A stretch of DNA of 29,408 nucleotides from a virus: positions 1-29,408 of the IMG/VR virus record IMGVR_UViG_3300044814_000069. One strand, 5' to 3'. The notes beneath the pieces were generated by a model that worked only from the letters and a program-made list of their open reading frames with translations, made no database searches and was not told the origin of the DNA. Position 1 is the first letter of the stretch. Each line of letters opens with the position of its first letter. A program made the position numbers and the translations under genes. This document shows positions 7,544 to 15,358 of this stretch, piece by piece.

Positions 7544-7791
7544 ACCTGCTCCCACCCTCCGCTGCCAGACGCGCCGTCACCGGGCCAGGAATCCGCGGAC
7601 GCCACGCCCTCCGGACTCGCACCGCCGCCGTCCTGGATCTTCCGCCAGGGACCGCCCCCGCTGTCGCCCCCCACAGCGTCGTAGATGGTCGTCGCCGCGG
7701 TCTGGTCCTCACTCGCCCCCGGGTCAGTCGCATCATACGGCTGCCACGGCTGCGCGGGCGGAGCGGTAATCGGGTCTGGTGCGTCAGGCAT
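7540..7791 (-). CDS. Low-complexity acidic/Gly-rich protein (83 aa)
   Basis: MPDAPDPITAPPAQPWQPYD opens the protein; the middle is Gly/Asp/Ser-rich and the C-terminus reads GGWEQV. The neighbouring 75-aa product ends GRWGQV, so the two may share a terminal recognition motif or be distant paralogues. Located in the head operon downstream of the capsid gene. Probably a disordered structural or decoration-associated protein; no domain recognised. Confidence 0.6.
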   Translation of the reverse strand: MPDAPDPITAPPAQPWQPYDATDPGASEDQTAATTIYDAVGGDSGGGPWRKIQDGGGASPEGVASADSWPGDGASGSGGWEQV

Positions 7792-7800
7792 GTCATACTC

Positions 7801-8028
7801 CTAAACTTGTCCCCAGCGGCCGGGGCCGTTTTCAAAGTTCCCGGTGGCATTTCCCTCCCGGTCAGCCGGGCCGCTGCCACCGTCCACCGTCATCCACACG
7901 CCCGCGATACCCGGGGCATCAGTAGAGTCCCAGGAAGCGGGCGTCATCCCGCGGCGCACGTTGGTAGCAGCCAGCACATGCGGCGAGTCCTGCGCCAGGG
8001 GGCCGTTAACCGCCGGGTTCCCCGCCAT
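7801..8028 (-). CDS. Small structural-region protein (75 aa)
   Basis: Start placed at ATG 8028 because a GGAGAAG ribosome-binding site lies just upstream and the preceding gene stops at 8030. Product starts MAGNPAVNGPLAQDSPHVL and ends GRWGQV, resembling the end of the 83-aa neighbour. Gly/Asp/Asn-rich with a few Trp. Unknown function; position suggests a minor virion or assembly protein. Confidence 0.6.
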   Translation of the reverse strand: MAGNPAVNGPLAQDSPHVLAATNVRRGMTPASWDSTDAPGIAGVWMTVDGGSGPADREGNATGNFENGPGRWGQV

Positions 8029-8029
8029 C

Positions 8030-8344
8030 TTACTTCTCCCGGGCCACATCGGGCGCGGTCGTCTTGCCCCAGCTTGCCGCCCCGGGCGCGTGACCTTTAC
8101 TGCCGCGCGCCTTCGGCTTACCGTCGGTGCCGGGCCTGATCGCCGTATCGTTGCTCATCTCAATTGCCGGGTCAGACTGGACATCCCGGTCCTTCAGCAC
8201 GTCGACCGGCTGGGACCCGGGCGCCGTCATCGCCTCCTCGTTACTGGAGACCATGTTGCCGCCTGCCTGGCTCGTTGGCGCGAGACTCTTCATCGCCAGC
8301 TCGGAAATGTCCTTGCAGGAGCCGTTGTTCACCCACTCAGCCAT
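8030..8344 (-). CDS. Small hydrophilic protein (104 aa)
   Basis: MAEWVNNGSCKDISELAMKS leads into a Ser/Thr/Ala/Pro-rich and then Lys/Gly-rich region (GKPKARGSKGHAPGA). Its start overlaps the stop of the coiled-coil protein (TAATG). No recognised domain; predicted disordered C-terminal half. One of the cassette of small proteins between capsid and sugar genes. Confidence 0.6.
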   Translation of the reverse strand: MAEWVNNGSCKDISELAMKSLAPTSQAGGNMVSSNEEAMTAPGSQPVDVLKDRDVQSDPAIEMSNDTAIRPGTDGKPKARGSKGHAPGAASWGKTTAPDVAREK

Positions 8345-8628
8345 TACCCGCCTCCGCTCTTCCCGTCGCCAGCAGCAGCAGGCTTGTCGGCACTTGCCGC
8401 CTTCTCCAGCGCGGTGATCCGGTCGTGGTGCTCACCCAGCTGAGCCGAGTGGCCGTCCAGCTGGGCCGTGTGACCCTCCAGCTGCCCGTCATGAGCATCC
8501 AGCCGCTTGGCATTCCCGGCATGACCCTGGGCGAGCGCGGACAGCATGTTCTGCGCGCCGTCGCCGAGGTTCGGCTTAGCGGGCGCCATCTTAGCGGCAG
8601 CAGGCTTAGCGGGCTTCGCGGTAGCCAT
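8344..8628 (-). CDS. Ala/Lys-rich coiled-coil protein (94 aa)
   Basis: An Ala/Pro/Lys-rich N-terminus (MATAKPAKPAAAKMAPAKPN) precedes about 45 residues with a seven-residue rhythm: RLDAHDGQLEGHTAQLDGHSAQLGEHHDRI. Leucines recur every seven residues with repeating HDGQL/HTAQL/HSAQL units, predicting a parallel coiled coil. The C-terminus is Gly/Ala-rich. Such proteins can act as trimeric spikes, fibres or scaffolds. No family recognised. Confidence 0.65.
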   Translation of the reverse strand: MATAKPAKPAAAKMAPAKPNLGDGAQNMLSALAQGHAGNAKRLDAHDGQLEGHTAQLDGHSAQLGEHHDRITALEKAASADKPAAAGDGKSGGG

Positions 8629-8635
8629 GACTGAC

Positions 8636-9163
8636 TCAGCCCCGGACCGCGCGCCCGCCGCGCATGACGTGACCGCCGCCCGGCTGGTAGCGGGAACTGC
8701 CCGCCTCAGGCTCGTTGCCCTTGATGCCAGGCAGCTGCGGGCCGCCGGTCGCGTAACCCGAGTCGTTAGCGCCGGTCGAATCGCCGGAACCGCTGAGGCT
8801 GTCCGACGTCGTCACGTTCTGGTACGGGCCGATGCCGTCGCTCGCCTGGGTGTACGTAATCGAATCCGGGCCGCCGTCGTGGACCTGGGCGCCCTGGCTG
8901 CCTGGCGCACCCGACTGGGTGATCTGGGCATCGGTAACCCCGGTCAGTCCGTCACTGACCTGACCGGGCTCGTTGGTCGCGTCAGCTGAGCCGGACGCAC
9001 CCGCCGAGCCTGGGGCACCCGTCCCCGTCGGCAGCGGGCCGCCGAAGATGTTGTTCTTCCCGCTCGGCGGGTACTGACCGGGTTCGTTGGTCGGGTCACT
9101 CGACTCCGCGGTACCCGAGTACGGGCGGTTCGCCGCCTGGGTCTTGTCCTTGTTGCTGGCCAT
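8636..9163 (-). CDS. Disordered Gly/Ser/Thr-rich protein with TNEPGQ repeats (175 aa)
   Basis: AGGAGG ribosome-binding site 6 nt before the ATG. The product is rich in Gly, Ser, Thr, Pro and Ala with two TNEPGQ copies and many GSG/GASGS stretches, ending HVMRGGRAVRG. No folded domain is evident. The excess of Ser/Thr and its place upstream of the glycosyltransferase island make it a candidate acceptor for O-glycosylation, but that is inference. Confidence 0.65.
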   Translation of the reverse strand: MASNKDKTQAANRPYSGTAESSDPTNEPGQYPPSGKNNIFGGPLPTGTGAPGSAGASGSADATNEPGQVSDGLTGVTDAQITQSGAPGSQGAQVHDGGPDSITYTQASDGIGPYQNVTTSDSLSGSGDSTGANDSGYATGGPQLPGIKGNEPEAGSSRYQPGGGHVMRGGRAVRG

Positions 9164-9188
9164 TACCAGCCTCCTGTTCGGTTACTCG

Positions 9189-9602
9189 TCACAGCCGGCC
9201 GCCGTATGCCGCCTGCAGCTGGACCTTGGTACTGTATTCCGCCTCGGTGCGGTCAGCGCCCCGGCTGACCGCGTAGTCCACCCAGGCGGCCTTCGGGTCC
9301 CCGGGCGCCGGCTGGGCCATCTCTTCCACGGCAGGCTCCGAAGCCGGTTCCGGAACTGGTTTCGCAGGCGGCTCTGACTTCGCGAAAGGAGGGTCAAGCG
9401 GAGGCGGCGGAACCGGGGCACCCGCCGGTGCTGGCTGCGAAACCCCGGCAGCAACAGGCGTACCCGAAACCCGTACCGCGTTCCCGTCCCTGACGAGCGC
9501 CTCACCCTCCTCATCCGGAACCTCGAAGTCAGTCCCGGGCGGCGGCCACGCCTGGTCGTCGTACCGGCCGCCGGACATCTGAAAGGCCATCTGGATAATC
9601 AT
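9189..9602 (-). CDS. Virion-associated protein with Pro/Ala-rich linker (137 aa)
   Basis: Start set at ATG 9602, overlapping the stop of the zinc-finger gene (ATGA); the longer upstream frame only reads through that gene. MIIQMAFQMSGGRYDDQAWP then FEVPDEEGEALVRDGNAVRV forms a short folded head like small head-region proteins of actinophages. A Pro/Ala-rich linker (about 40 residues) follows, then a C-terminal helix pair (DPKAAWVDYAVSRGADRTEA) like the peptide-scale helical domains found at ends of capsid-accessory proteins. Confidence 0.6.
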   Translation of the reverse strand: MIIQMAFQMSGGRYDDQAWPPPGTDFEVPDEEGEALVRDGNAVRVSGTPVAAGVSQPAPAGAPVPPPPLDPPFAKSEPPAKPVPEPASEPAVEEMAQPAPGDPKAAWVDYAVSRGADRTEAEYSTKVQLQAAYGGRL

Positions 9603-9862
9603 GTACGACCTCGCGAGTAAACCGAATGGGGTGAGCACTGGGCGCACTGAAAGTTCTTCTCGTGGCTGTCGGTGATGACGATAGTCCCGGGTACTCCGAG
9701 GTGCCCGCACGGCAGCCGCTGCATTAGGCGCCCCTCGCTCCGGCACCTCCGGCAGACATTCCGGCCGTCAGGCAGCAGGGACGGCTCCCGGACAGCATTG
9801 CCACCGCAGATAGCGCAGCTCACCTTGCGGTGAACCTTGCCGATCTTACGCCGGTTGCTCAT
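9599..9862 (-). CDS. Zinc-finger protein with three Cys pairs (87 aa)
   Basis: ATG 9862 is preferred over an in-frame TTG at 9883, since GGAGG lies 10 nt before the ATG. The product carries CAICGG, CRRCRSEGRL, LPCGHLGV and CAQC: a treble-clef or double zinc-ribbon arrangement on a basic scaffold (MSNRRKIGKVHRK). It lies directly downstream of the capsid gene. DNA or protein binding cannot be distinguished. Confidence 0.65.
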   Translation of the reverse strand: MSNRRKIGKVHRKVSCAICGGNAVREPSLLPDGRNVCRRCRSEGRLMQRLPCGHLGVPGTIVITDSHEKNFQCAQCSPHSVYSRGRT

Positions 9863-9908
9863 CCGGGAACCACCTCCACTCAATGGTGCTCTGGTTGACC
9901 AGACCGGG

Positions 9909-11177
9909 TCAGGTCGTAGGTCCTTTGTAAGTCTTAATGGCCCCGGTCTGGTCGACTAGCGTGCCATCTCCACGGAGGATCGCGCGGAAGGACACCAGGT
10001 CGGAACCGAACGCGAAGTCGTCGGACCGCTCGAACCGCACTCCGCCGACCAGCCGGACGAAGAACTGGCTGAAGTCACCGAAGGCGATCGAGAAGGCGCT
10101 GGTCGCCTGGGCGGGCATGAACGGGTCGGCCACGAGCGGCTTGCCGAGCAGCAGGTCGGGCGAGCCGAGCACCGCGGACGGCTCCCAGATGGGACGGCCG
10201 ACGGTGTCGGTGATCTTGCGGAACCCGCCGATCGTCTTGTCCGCCGCGAGCCAGTAGCAGCTACGGCTCTGGCGGTAGGGAGCGATAACCGAGTACTCCA
10301 GGTCCACCAGGTTGGCGTAGCTGGGCGCACCGGACACGCCGGTCGTCGCGCCGGTCACGCCAGGGCTGGAGGTAACAGTGCCGGTGAGCAGCCCGGTCGG
10401 CGCCGAGGCGCTGTTGATCAGGTCGTTGCCGAACTTGTTACCGAGCGCGCGGCCGGCCTGCATGGCCAGGTAGCCGAGCAGGTCGACAGCGGTGTCGTCG
10501 ATCAGCTCGCGGGCGACCTGGATCATCACGCCGTACTTGTACGCGGACAGCGAGGTCATGCTGAACCCCGGGTCAACGCCCGCGGCGAGCAGGTTACCTG
10601 CCTGAGTGGACTGCGCGGTGACCGCGGTGTGCGCCGTGGTCTTCGGGATCTGCAGCGTCTCGCCGCCGCCGGTGTTGAGCACCGTGGGACCGCACTGCAT
10701 AAGACCGCTGACCTCAATGAGGTGCGCGATCAGCATGTCGTAGAAGTCCGTCGGCACGACCGAGCTGGCGTTGGTGTTAGAACCCGCGCCCGCCGTGGTC
10801 AGGATACGGTAGTTGATCGGGCCGTGCGCGTCACTGTCGTGCTTGAACTCCAGCGACCGGGCACCGGACTCACCCCTTGCCCACTTGCGCAGTTCCGTGT
10901 CCACCTGGGACTGCGCGGGGCCTGAGTCACGGGTCTGCGGCCGGTCAGCGAGCGCGTTGTAGGTGTCGTCCGCTTCCTTGGCGCGCTTCTCAGTGTCGAG
11001 GACGGCCTTGATGCGGGTGTCCAGCGTGGACATCTCTTCCTGCATCGCGTCCCAGCGGCCCTGCTCGTCGGGAGTAAAGCTGCGGTTCTCTGACGCCGCG
11101 TCTTCAGCGATCTTCTTCGCGTCGTTCCAGACGTTCAAGCGTCGATCCCGGAGGCGTTTTGCTACCTCGCTAGCCAT
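9909..11177 (-). CDS. HK97-family major capsid protein
   Basis: 422 aa, normal for the family. The first 70 or so residues are a highly charged helical delta-domain (MASEVAKRLRDRRLNVWNDA, then EEMSTLDTRIKAVLDTEKR), which acts as internal scaffold and is removed by the prohead protease. The HK97 fold follows: TDFYDMLIAHLIEVSGLM, GETLQIPKTTAHTAVTAQ, MTSLSAYKYGVMIQVARELI, LGYLAMQAGRALGNKFGNDL, and the C-terminal GDFSQFFVRLVGGVRFERSD...FRAILRGDGTL. The gene order portal, protease, capsid is canonical, except for an HNH gene inserted on the other strand just upstream. A hairpin overlaps its ribosome-binding site. Confidence 0.95.
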   Translation of the reverse strand: MASEVAKRLRDRRLNVWNDAKKIAEDAASENRSFTPDEQGRWDAMQEEMSTLDTRIKAVLDTEKRAKEADDTYNALADRPQTRDSGPAQSQVDTELRKWARGESGARSLEFKHDSDAHGPINYRILTTAGAGSNTNASSVVPTDFYDMLIAHLIEVSGLMQCGPTVLNTGGGETLQIPKTTAHTAVTAQSTQAGNLLAAGVDPGFSMTSLSAYKYGVMIQVARELIDDTAVDLLGYLAMQAGRALGNKFGNDLINSASAPTGLLTGTVTSSPGVTGATTGVSGAPSYANLVDLEYSVIAPYRQSRSCYWLAADKTIGGFRKITDTVGRPIWEPSAVLGSPDLLLGKPLVADPFMPAQATSAFSIAFGDFSQFFVRLVGGVRFERSDDFAFGSDLVSFRAILRGDGTLVDQTGAIKTYKGPTT

Positions 11178-11184
11178 TACGGCT

Positions 11185-11203
11185 TTCCCCTTTCTGTGGG
11201 GAA
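11185..11203 (-). promoter_or_regulatory. Hairpin overlapping the capsid gene ribosome-binding site
   Basis: On the minus strand TTCCCC pairs with GGGGAA across a 7-nt loop. The 3' arm is the only Shine-Dalgarno-like run before the capsid ATG at 11177, so folding would hide it. Six perfect pairs are seen; a regulatory role is inferred. Confidence 0.35.
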
Positions 11204-11265
11204 TCGGTTTGGATAACCGGCTCCGTCCACACCCGGGAGGGGTAGCTACGGCCTCGGAAAGGTGC

Positions 11266-11271
11266 TACGTT
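11266..11271 (+). promoter_or_regulatory. -10 box of a probable leaderless promoter for the HNH gene
   Basis: TACGTT lies exactly 7 nt before the ATG at 11279 and there is no ribosome-binding site. This places the transcript start on or near the start codon. No -35 hexamer is recognisable. Confidence 0.4.
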
Positions 11272-11278
11272 AACTCGT

Positions 11279-11953
11279 ATGGCCTATTTCATAGAACTTT
11301 CTGGCCTGCGCTTCGAGCACCTGACTGTTCTCAGGATAGCAGAAGGCCGACGTATCCGGGGAGGACTCGTCTGGCTGTGCCGCTGCGACTGCGGTACCGA
11401 AAAGATAGTTTCCTCGAACGCGCTGCGCTCAGGGCATACGAAGTCATGCGGATGTAAGCAGCGAACGGGACGTCACGGCCAGTCAGCTACTCCCGAATAC
11501 TGGGCGTGGCTCTCAATGAAGCAGAGGTGCCTCAACTCGCGACACAAGGAGTTCCCCCGATACGGCGGCCGGGGCATCAGCGTATGCCAAAAATGGATCG
11601 ACTCGTTCGAGGCATTTTTCACGTACATCGGCCCGCGACCGGGTCCCGGGTACAGCCTGGACCGCGAAGACAACGACGGGAACTACGAACCCGGTAACGT
11701 TCGCTGGGCCACCGCTTTTGAGCAGACTCACAACCGGCGCGCTAACAAAAAGAAACTTCCCCGGTACGCCGAGTGTCATCCCGATCAGTTGCACGTCTCT
11801 CAGGGCTTGTGCAACGCGTGCTACCTGAGACAGTGGCGTGAGCAACGTAAATCCGACAAGCAGGCGCGCCGGGCGGACTGCCACCCCAACGAACTGCACC
11901 TTGCTAGAGGTCTGTGTAACAAGTGTTACAAAGAGTGGCGAAAGAGGGGGTAA
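11279..11953 (+). CDS. HNH homing-type endonuclease with tandem C-terminal zinc motifs
   Basis: 224 aa, transcribed against the head operon. Residues 32-60 form a zinc ribbon (WLCRCDCG...SCGC) followed by a YWAWLSMKQRCLN helix and the nuclease core RYGGRGISVCQKW...SLDREDNDGNYEPGNVRWAT (about 95-145), the LDRxDNxGxYxPxNxRWAT form of the HNH motif. The C-terminus has two copies of CHPxxLHxxxGLCNxCY (166-182 and 201-217), probably zinc-binding DNA-contact modules. Such free-standing genes cut a specific site in related phages lacking them and spread by repair. Inserted between protease and capsid genes without breaking either. Confidence 0.85.
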   Translation: MAYFIELSGLRFEHLTVLRIAEGRRIRGGLVWLCRCDCGTEKIVSSNALRSGHTKSCGCKQRTGRHGQSATPEYWAWLSMKQRCLNSRHKEFPRYGGRGISVCQKWIDSFEAFFTYIGPRPGPGYSLDREDNDGNYEPGNVRWATAFEQTHNRRANKKKLPRYAECHPDQLHVSQGLCNACYLRQWREQRKSDKQARRADCHPNELHLARGLCNKCYKEWRKRG

Positions 11954-11999
11954 CTTACGAGAGCTAACGCGCTATCTGTAACTATATCGCCACTCTCCG

Positions 12000-13004
12000 C
12001 TATCCTTCGTCTACGAATGGATCTTCCATGTTGGCCTGCAGCGCGAGCATCGCCTGCTGACCGGACAGCACCGGCTTGGGCGGGGCCTTCTGCGTGGCCT
12101 TCGGGCCAATGTTGTCGGTGCGCCGGAAGAACTCCATCGCGCGCCCCTCGCTCAGCCGGGACCTGACCTCTTCCGCGTCGCCCTGCACCCACATCGCCAG
12201 TGACTCTACCGCGCCGTTGATCGCCCGCGCGGCGGCGGTCGAATCTGGGTAGGCGGGATCGAGCACCGGGGCCACGTCGACCAGCTGGACCGACACCAGG
12301 GTGCGCATCGGGTAGTTGAACTCCGACACGCCCCACTCGTCGCCGCCAGGGAACACCCGGAACGCGAAGCTAGAATGCCGCACGTCGCCGCGGTCCACGT
12401 ACTCCAGGATGTCACCGCGGGACTGCGGCGGAAGCACGTTATACGCCAGGCCGGTCTCGTCCACGTGCAGGTCGAGCGTACGAGCGTGCGTGGTACCGAG
12501 CAGCATGTCGTCCTTGTGGTTGTACCGGCACACCACGTCCGGCCAGTTCTCCAGCCGGGACTCATCGAACGCGGTGCCGTTCACCTGCTCGACGAACCCG
12601 CCGAGCTTGCGGCTCAGCTTGTTGAAGCAGGCCGCGTAGCCGAAGATGCGCTTAGGGCCGCCACCAGAATCGGTACGGACTTCGAGCGGGAACCGGGTGA
12701 ACCGGCGCTCCGGGAAAGCGCCCTCGGGCATCGAGCCCTCGCCGAACGCGGACCGCTGCGAGCCGGACACCTTGATGCCGAATTTGCGGGCAGCGCTCAT
12801 GATCTTCGGCAGCGCCATCTTGCCGAACGGTGACTCCGGGGCGCGAGACAGCGCGTTGCGGGTGTGCGCCTCGTCATGCACCGGGAAGTGCCGCTTGCTC
12901 CGCGGCACCGTCCGGCCCGACGGGTCGCGCGTACCGCCCTCCTCGATATACGCGAATGCACTGTCTGGCAAGTTGTTCTGGGCAGAAGCGCTAAGGTCAG
13001 CCAT
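12000..13004 (-). CDS. Prohead protease (S78-like) with N-terminal phage domain
   Basis: 334 aa. Residues about 10-80 (LPDSAFAYIEEGGTRDPSGR, then KRHFPVHDEAHTRNAL, FGKMALPKIMSAARKFGI) form a domain often fused to or found beside actinophage head proteins. The protease follows: RIFGYAACFNKLSRKLGGF, VCRYNHKDDMLLGTT with probable catalytic His163, and VRHSSFAFRV with probable catalytic Ser211/212. It trims the capsid delta-domain and other head proteins in the prohead. The C-terminal tail is probably self-cleaved. A plausible AAAGGA ribosome-binding site lies upstream. Confidence 0.9.
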   Translation of the reverse strand: MADLSASAQNNLPDSAFAYIEEGGTRDPSGRTVPRSKRHFPVHDEAHTRNALSRAPESPFGKMALPKIMSAARKFGIKVSGSQRSAFGEGSMPEGAFPERRFTRFPLEVRTDSGGGPKRIFGYAACFNKLSRKLGGFVEQVNGTAFDESRLENWPDVVCRYNHKDDMLLGTTHARTLDLHVDETGLAYNVLPPQSRGDILEYVDRGDVRHSSFAFRVFPGGDEWGVSEFNYPMRTLVSVQLVDVAPVLDPAYPDSTAAARAINGAVESLAMWVQGDAEEVRSRLSEGRAMEFFRRTDNIGPKATQKAPPKPVLSGQQAMLALQANMEDPFVDEG

Positions 13005-13031
13005 ACTAATCGATTTTCCTTTCGTACGGCA

Positions 13032-14387
13032 TCAGTGGTGCCTGCCGTTCCCGTTGCCGCCGGCCGCGGCGAGCCGGGCCAGGTCTTTTTCGGAGGGAAT
13101 CCACGGACCGAGGTACTCCGGTTTCCCCTCGTCGGTGTCACGCTGCCGCCTGCGCTCCATCGCCATCTCGCGCAGCACCGCGATCACGTCGTCCATGTCC
13201 TCGCCCTCCAGGCCCTTGCGCACCGAGCCGACCTGCTGAGACAGGAACGTGTCCGGGTTGGCCACCTGGGAGCCCTGGTCCGGCACGGTCAGGCCCTGCG
13301 CCTTCAGCTTCTCCAGCCGGTCGGTGATCAGGTCCACTTCCAGCGTGATGCTCTTGAGCATGGAATCGGGGACGGCACGGATCGAGCGGGACATCGCCAC
13401 CATGACTTCGAGCGGGATCTTCTCGTCCCCGGCCGAGTTCGGGTACGGCGGCATGTCTTCCTTGTCGCGGATCTCGTCGACAGTGAGCAGGCCCATGTTG
13501 CGCTGCACGTTGTAGATGTCCGTGCGCGTCTTCAAATCGGTCTTCAGCAAGGCATCGGCATTGAACCGGACGTAGCGGTTCTGCGGCAGCAGCCCGAAGA
13601 AAGCCGTTTCAAGGCGGACTATCCACGGGCGCAGCGCCTCGATTACCTGCAAGGTACTTTGCTCAACTGTGTTGTACGTCAGGGAATCGCCGCGGGCGCC
13701 GCCCACCCGGTCCGGGGGCAGTCCGTAAATGGCGGCGATCTGGGTGGCGTTCATCTGAACGGCTTCCAGGAACTGGGCCTCACTCGGCGGGACGACCACC
13801 GGCTTGTAATCCCAGTCCCGGCCGTAAACCAGCGGCTGGTGATTCCGGATCGACGCGGTCAGCGACTCGCGGATCTCGGACGCGGCCTCAGCGTCGATCT
13901 CGATCTCGTTATTCTGGAACGTCCCGGGCGGGAAACCGCCAGCGGCGAACCAGTCGATCCCGTACCGCTGGGCCTCGTGCCCGGACGTCACGGTCAGCGC
14001 GAAAGCGCGCAGCGGGGAAATGCCCTCAGTGCGACCGGGAAGGGTGAAAGCCCGGATATGTACCATGTCATTACGCCAGTTGTCCATCTGACGGCCGTAC
14101 ACGTAAACCTGGGTGCGCAACTGGTTCCACGGCTGCTGCGGGTCGTCGATCACCGTCACCATATCCGGCGGCAGCCAGTCGATACCGGTGGGGTAACCGT
14201 AGCCGTCGCGGCCGGTAATCATGCCCCAGGCGTTCCCGTGCAGGACCAGCGATGTCATGCACTGGTAGAGCCAGTCATACAAATTCGCCGAGGTGCTCGG
14301 GGTATCGAAAAGAGACGGCCCAGTATAGCGAACAGGAGATCCCTGGCCGGGAGCGCGAATGTACAGCTTCAGCGGCAGCGAGGCCAT
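13032..14387 (-). CDS. HK97-type portal protein, true N-terminus unresolved
   Basis: 451 aa from the first in-frame ATG, but this start cuts a conserved helix: the frame continues upstream as ALYACARLLSESMASLPLKL, the usual portal helix. The upstream extension has no ATG/GTG/TTG until ATG-GGA at 14519, and that is followed at once by an in-frame amber codon (14511-14513). Portal features are clear: LYDWLYQCMTSLVLHGNAWG, IDWLPPDMVTVIDD, MVHIRAFTLPGRTEGISPLR, a clip/stem region AIYGLPPDRVGG, then EALRPWIVRLETAFFGLL. The portal dodecamer is the DNA gateway and terminase dock. The upstream gene order is disturbed by an HNH gene. Confidence 0.9.
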   Translation of the reverse strand: MASLPLKLYIRAPGQGSPVRYTGPSLFDTPSTSANLYDWLYQCMTSLVLHGNAWGMITGRDGYGYPTGIDWLPPDMVTVIDDPQQPWNQLRTQVYVYGRQMDNWRNDMVHIRAFTLPGRTEGISPLRAFALTVTSGHEAQRYGIDWFAAGGFPPGTFQNNEIEIDAEAASEIRESLTASIRNHQPLVYGRDWDYKPVVVPPSEAQFLEAVQMNATQIAAIYGLPPDRVGGARGDSLTYNTVEQSTLQVIEALRPWIVRLETAFFGLLPQNRYVRFNADALLKTDLKTRTDIYNVQRNMGLLTVDEIRDKEDMPPYPNSAGDEKIPLEVMVAMSRSIRAVPDSMLKSITLEVDLITDRLEKLKAQGLTVPDQGSQVANPDTFLSQQVGSVRKGLEGEDMDDVIAVLREMAMERRRQRDTDEGKPEYLGPWIPSEKDLARLAAAGGNGNGRHH

Positions 14388-14635
14388 TGACTCGGACAGC
14401 AGCCGGGCGCAGGCGTACAGCGCGGGCAGGCCAAGCGCCTGATCAGTGCCGTAAATGGCCCTCGTCGGGTGAACCGGCCCGCCTTGACTGAACTTCCTAA
14501 CCAGTATGGACTATCCCATGGTCGAAATTAATCGCCATGGAACACCCCCGATAACCCTACGTTCGATATTTCTATCGGCTTGGATACGATCGAGGAATCC
14601 CATAACTCCGCATCACCTCCCATCCGTGATAGTGC

Positions 14636-14641
14636 TAGAAT
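14636..14641 (+). promoter_or_regulatory. -10 box of a probable leaderless promoter for the second HNH gene
   Basis: TAGAAT ends 6 nt before the ATG at 14648; no ribosome-binding site is present. Same layout as the first HNH gene. Confidence 0.35.
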
Positions 14642-14647
14642 GGGCCG

Positions 14648-15358
14648 ATGGGAAGAAGGACTCCAGACCTCACGGGCCAGGTTTTCGGGCGTCTGCGCGT
14701 ACTGACCCGCGACTGGACCGCACCTGGTCCGCACGCTAAGTGGCTGTGCTGGTGTGCACCCGAGCTGGATGGTTGCGGCACGATGACTTCGGTAGGCAGT
14801 GGCGCACTGCGATCGGGCATGACGCAGAGCTGCGGTTGCCTGCACAGTGAGCGCACAGCGGCATCGAACGCAACCCGAACCAGTCCGTCTGCCATCCCTG
14901 TGCACCGAAACGCCAAGCCCCGCACCCGCATAGCTAACCCAGCCACGTGGAGGAGCAGCTCCCTGTCGTACGGCAGCTGGGTGAATATGATCCGACGCTG
15001 CACGCACATCAATGACCCGCGTTACCCAGACTGGGGCGGACGCGGCATTACTGTCTGCAAACGCTGGCTGTCCTTTGACAATTTCCTGGCTGACATGGGT
15101 GAGCGTCCGCCCGGTAAGACGCTGGACCGGAAGGACAACAGTGGAAACTACGAGCCCGGGAACTGTCGCTGGGCCACCCCGCATGAACAGCTCGTCAACA
15201 GCCGATTGTTCAAGCTCGTTCCTGATGTCGTCGCTGAAATCAAACGACTGCGTGCCACCGGACTGTCGCTGAGCACCATCGGCACGCAACTGGGCTTGCA
15301 CCGAAGTACTGTGTCGCGGGCACTGAGCGGAAAAAGCCGAAGCAGGCGCGTCAGCTGA
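14648..15358 (+). CDS. HNH homing-type endonuclease with C-terminal helix-turn-helix
   Basis: 236 aa on the strand opposite to the portal gene. N-terminal GRLRVL plus a zinc ribbon (WLCWCAPELDGCG...SCGC, about 32-64), then SYGSWVNMIRRCTHINDPRY, GGRGITVCKRW and the nuclease core KTLDRKDNSGNYEPGNCRWAT (about 157-177). The C-terminus differs from the first HNH protein: IKRLRATGLSLSTIGTQLGL and HRSTVSRAL form a resolvase-like helix-turn-helix for DNA recognition. The two HNH genes share architecture and core but not their targeting tails. Its arrival may explain the damaged portal 5' end. Confidence 0.85.
   Translation: MGRRTPDLTGQVFGRLRVLTRDWTAPGPHAKWLCWCAPELDGCGTMTSVGSGALRSGMTQSCGCLHSERTAASNATRTSPSAIPVHRNAKPRTRIANPATWRSSSLSYGSWVNMIRRCTHINDPRYPDWGGRGITVCKRWLSFDNFLADMGERPPGKTLDRKDNSGNYEPGNCRWATPHEQLVNSRLFKLVPDVVAEIKRLRATGLSLSTIGTQLGLHRSTVSRALSGKSRSRRVS

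Noticed and set aside
12864-14390. 508-codon open frame on the plus strand over the portal and protease genes
   Set aside because: It mirrors well-recognised head genes on the other strand; its product is His/Arg/Val-rich without any motif, a common shadow in GC-rich DNA.
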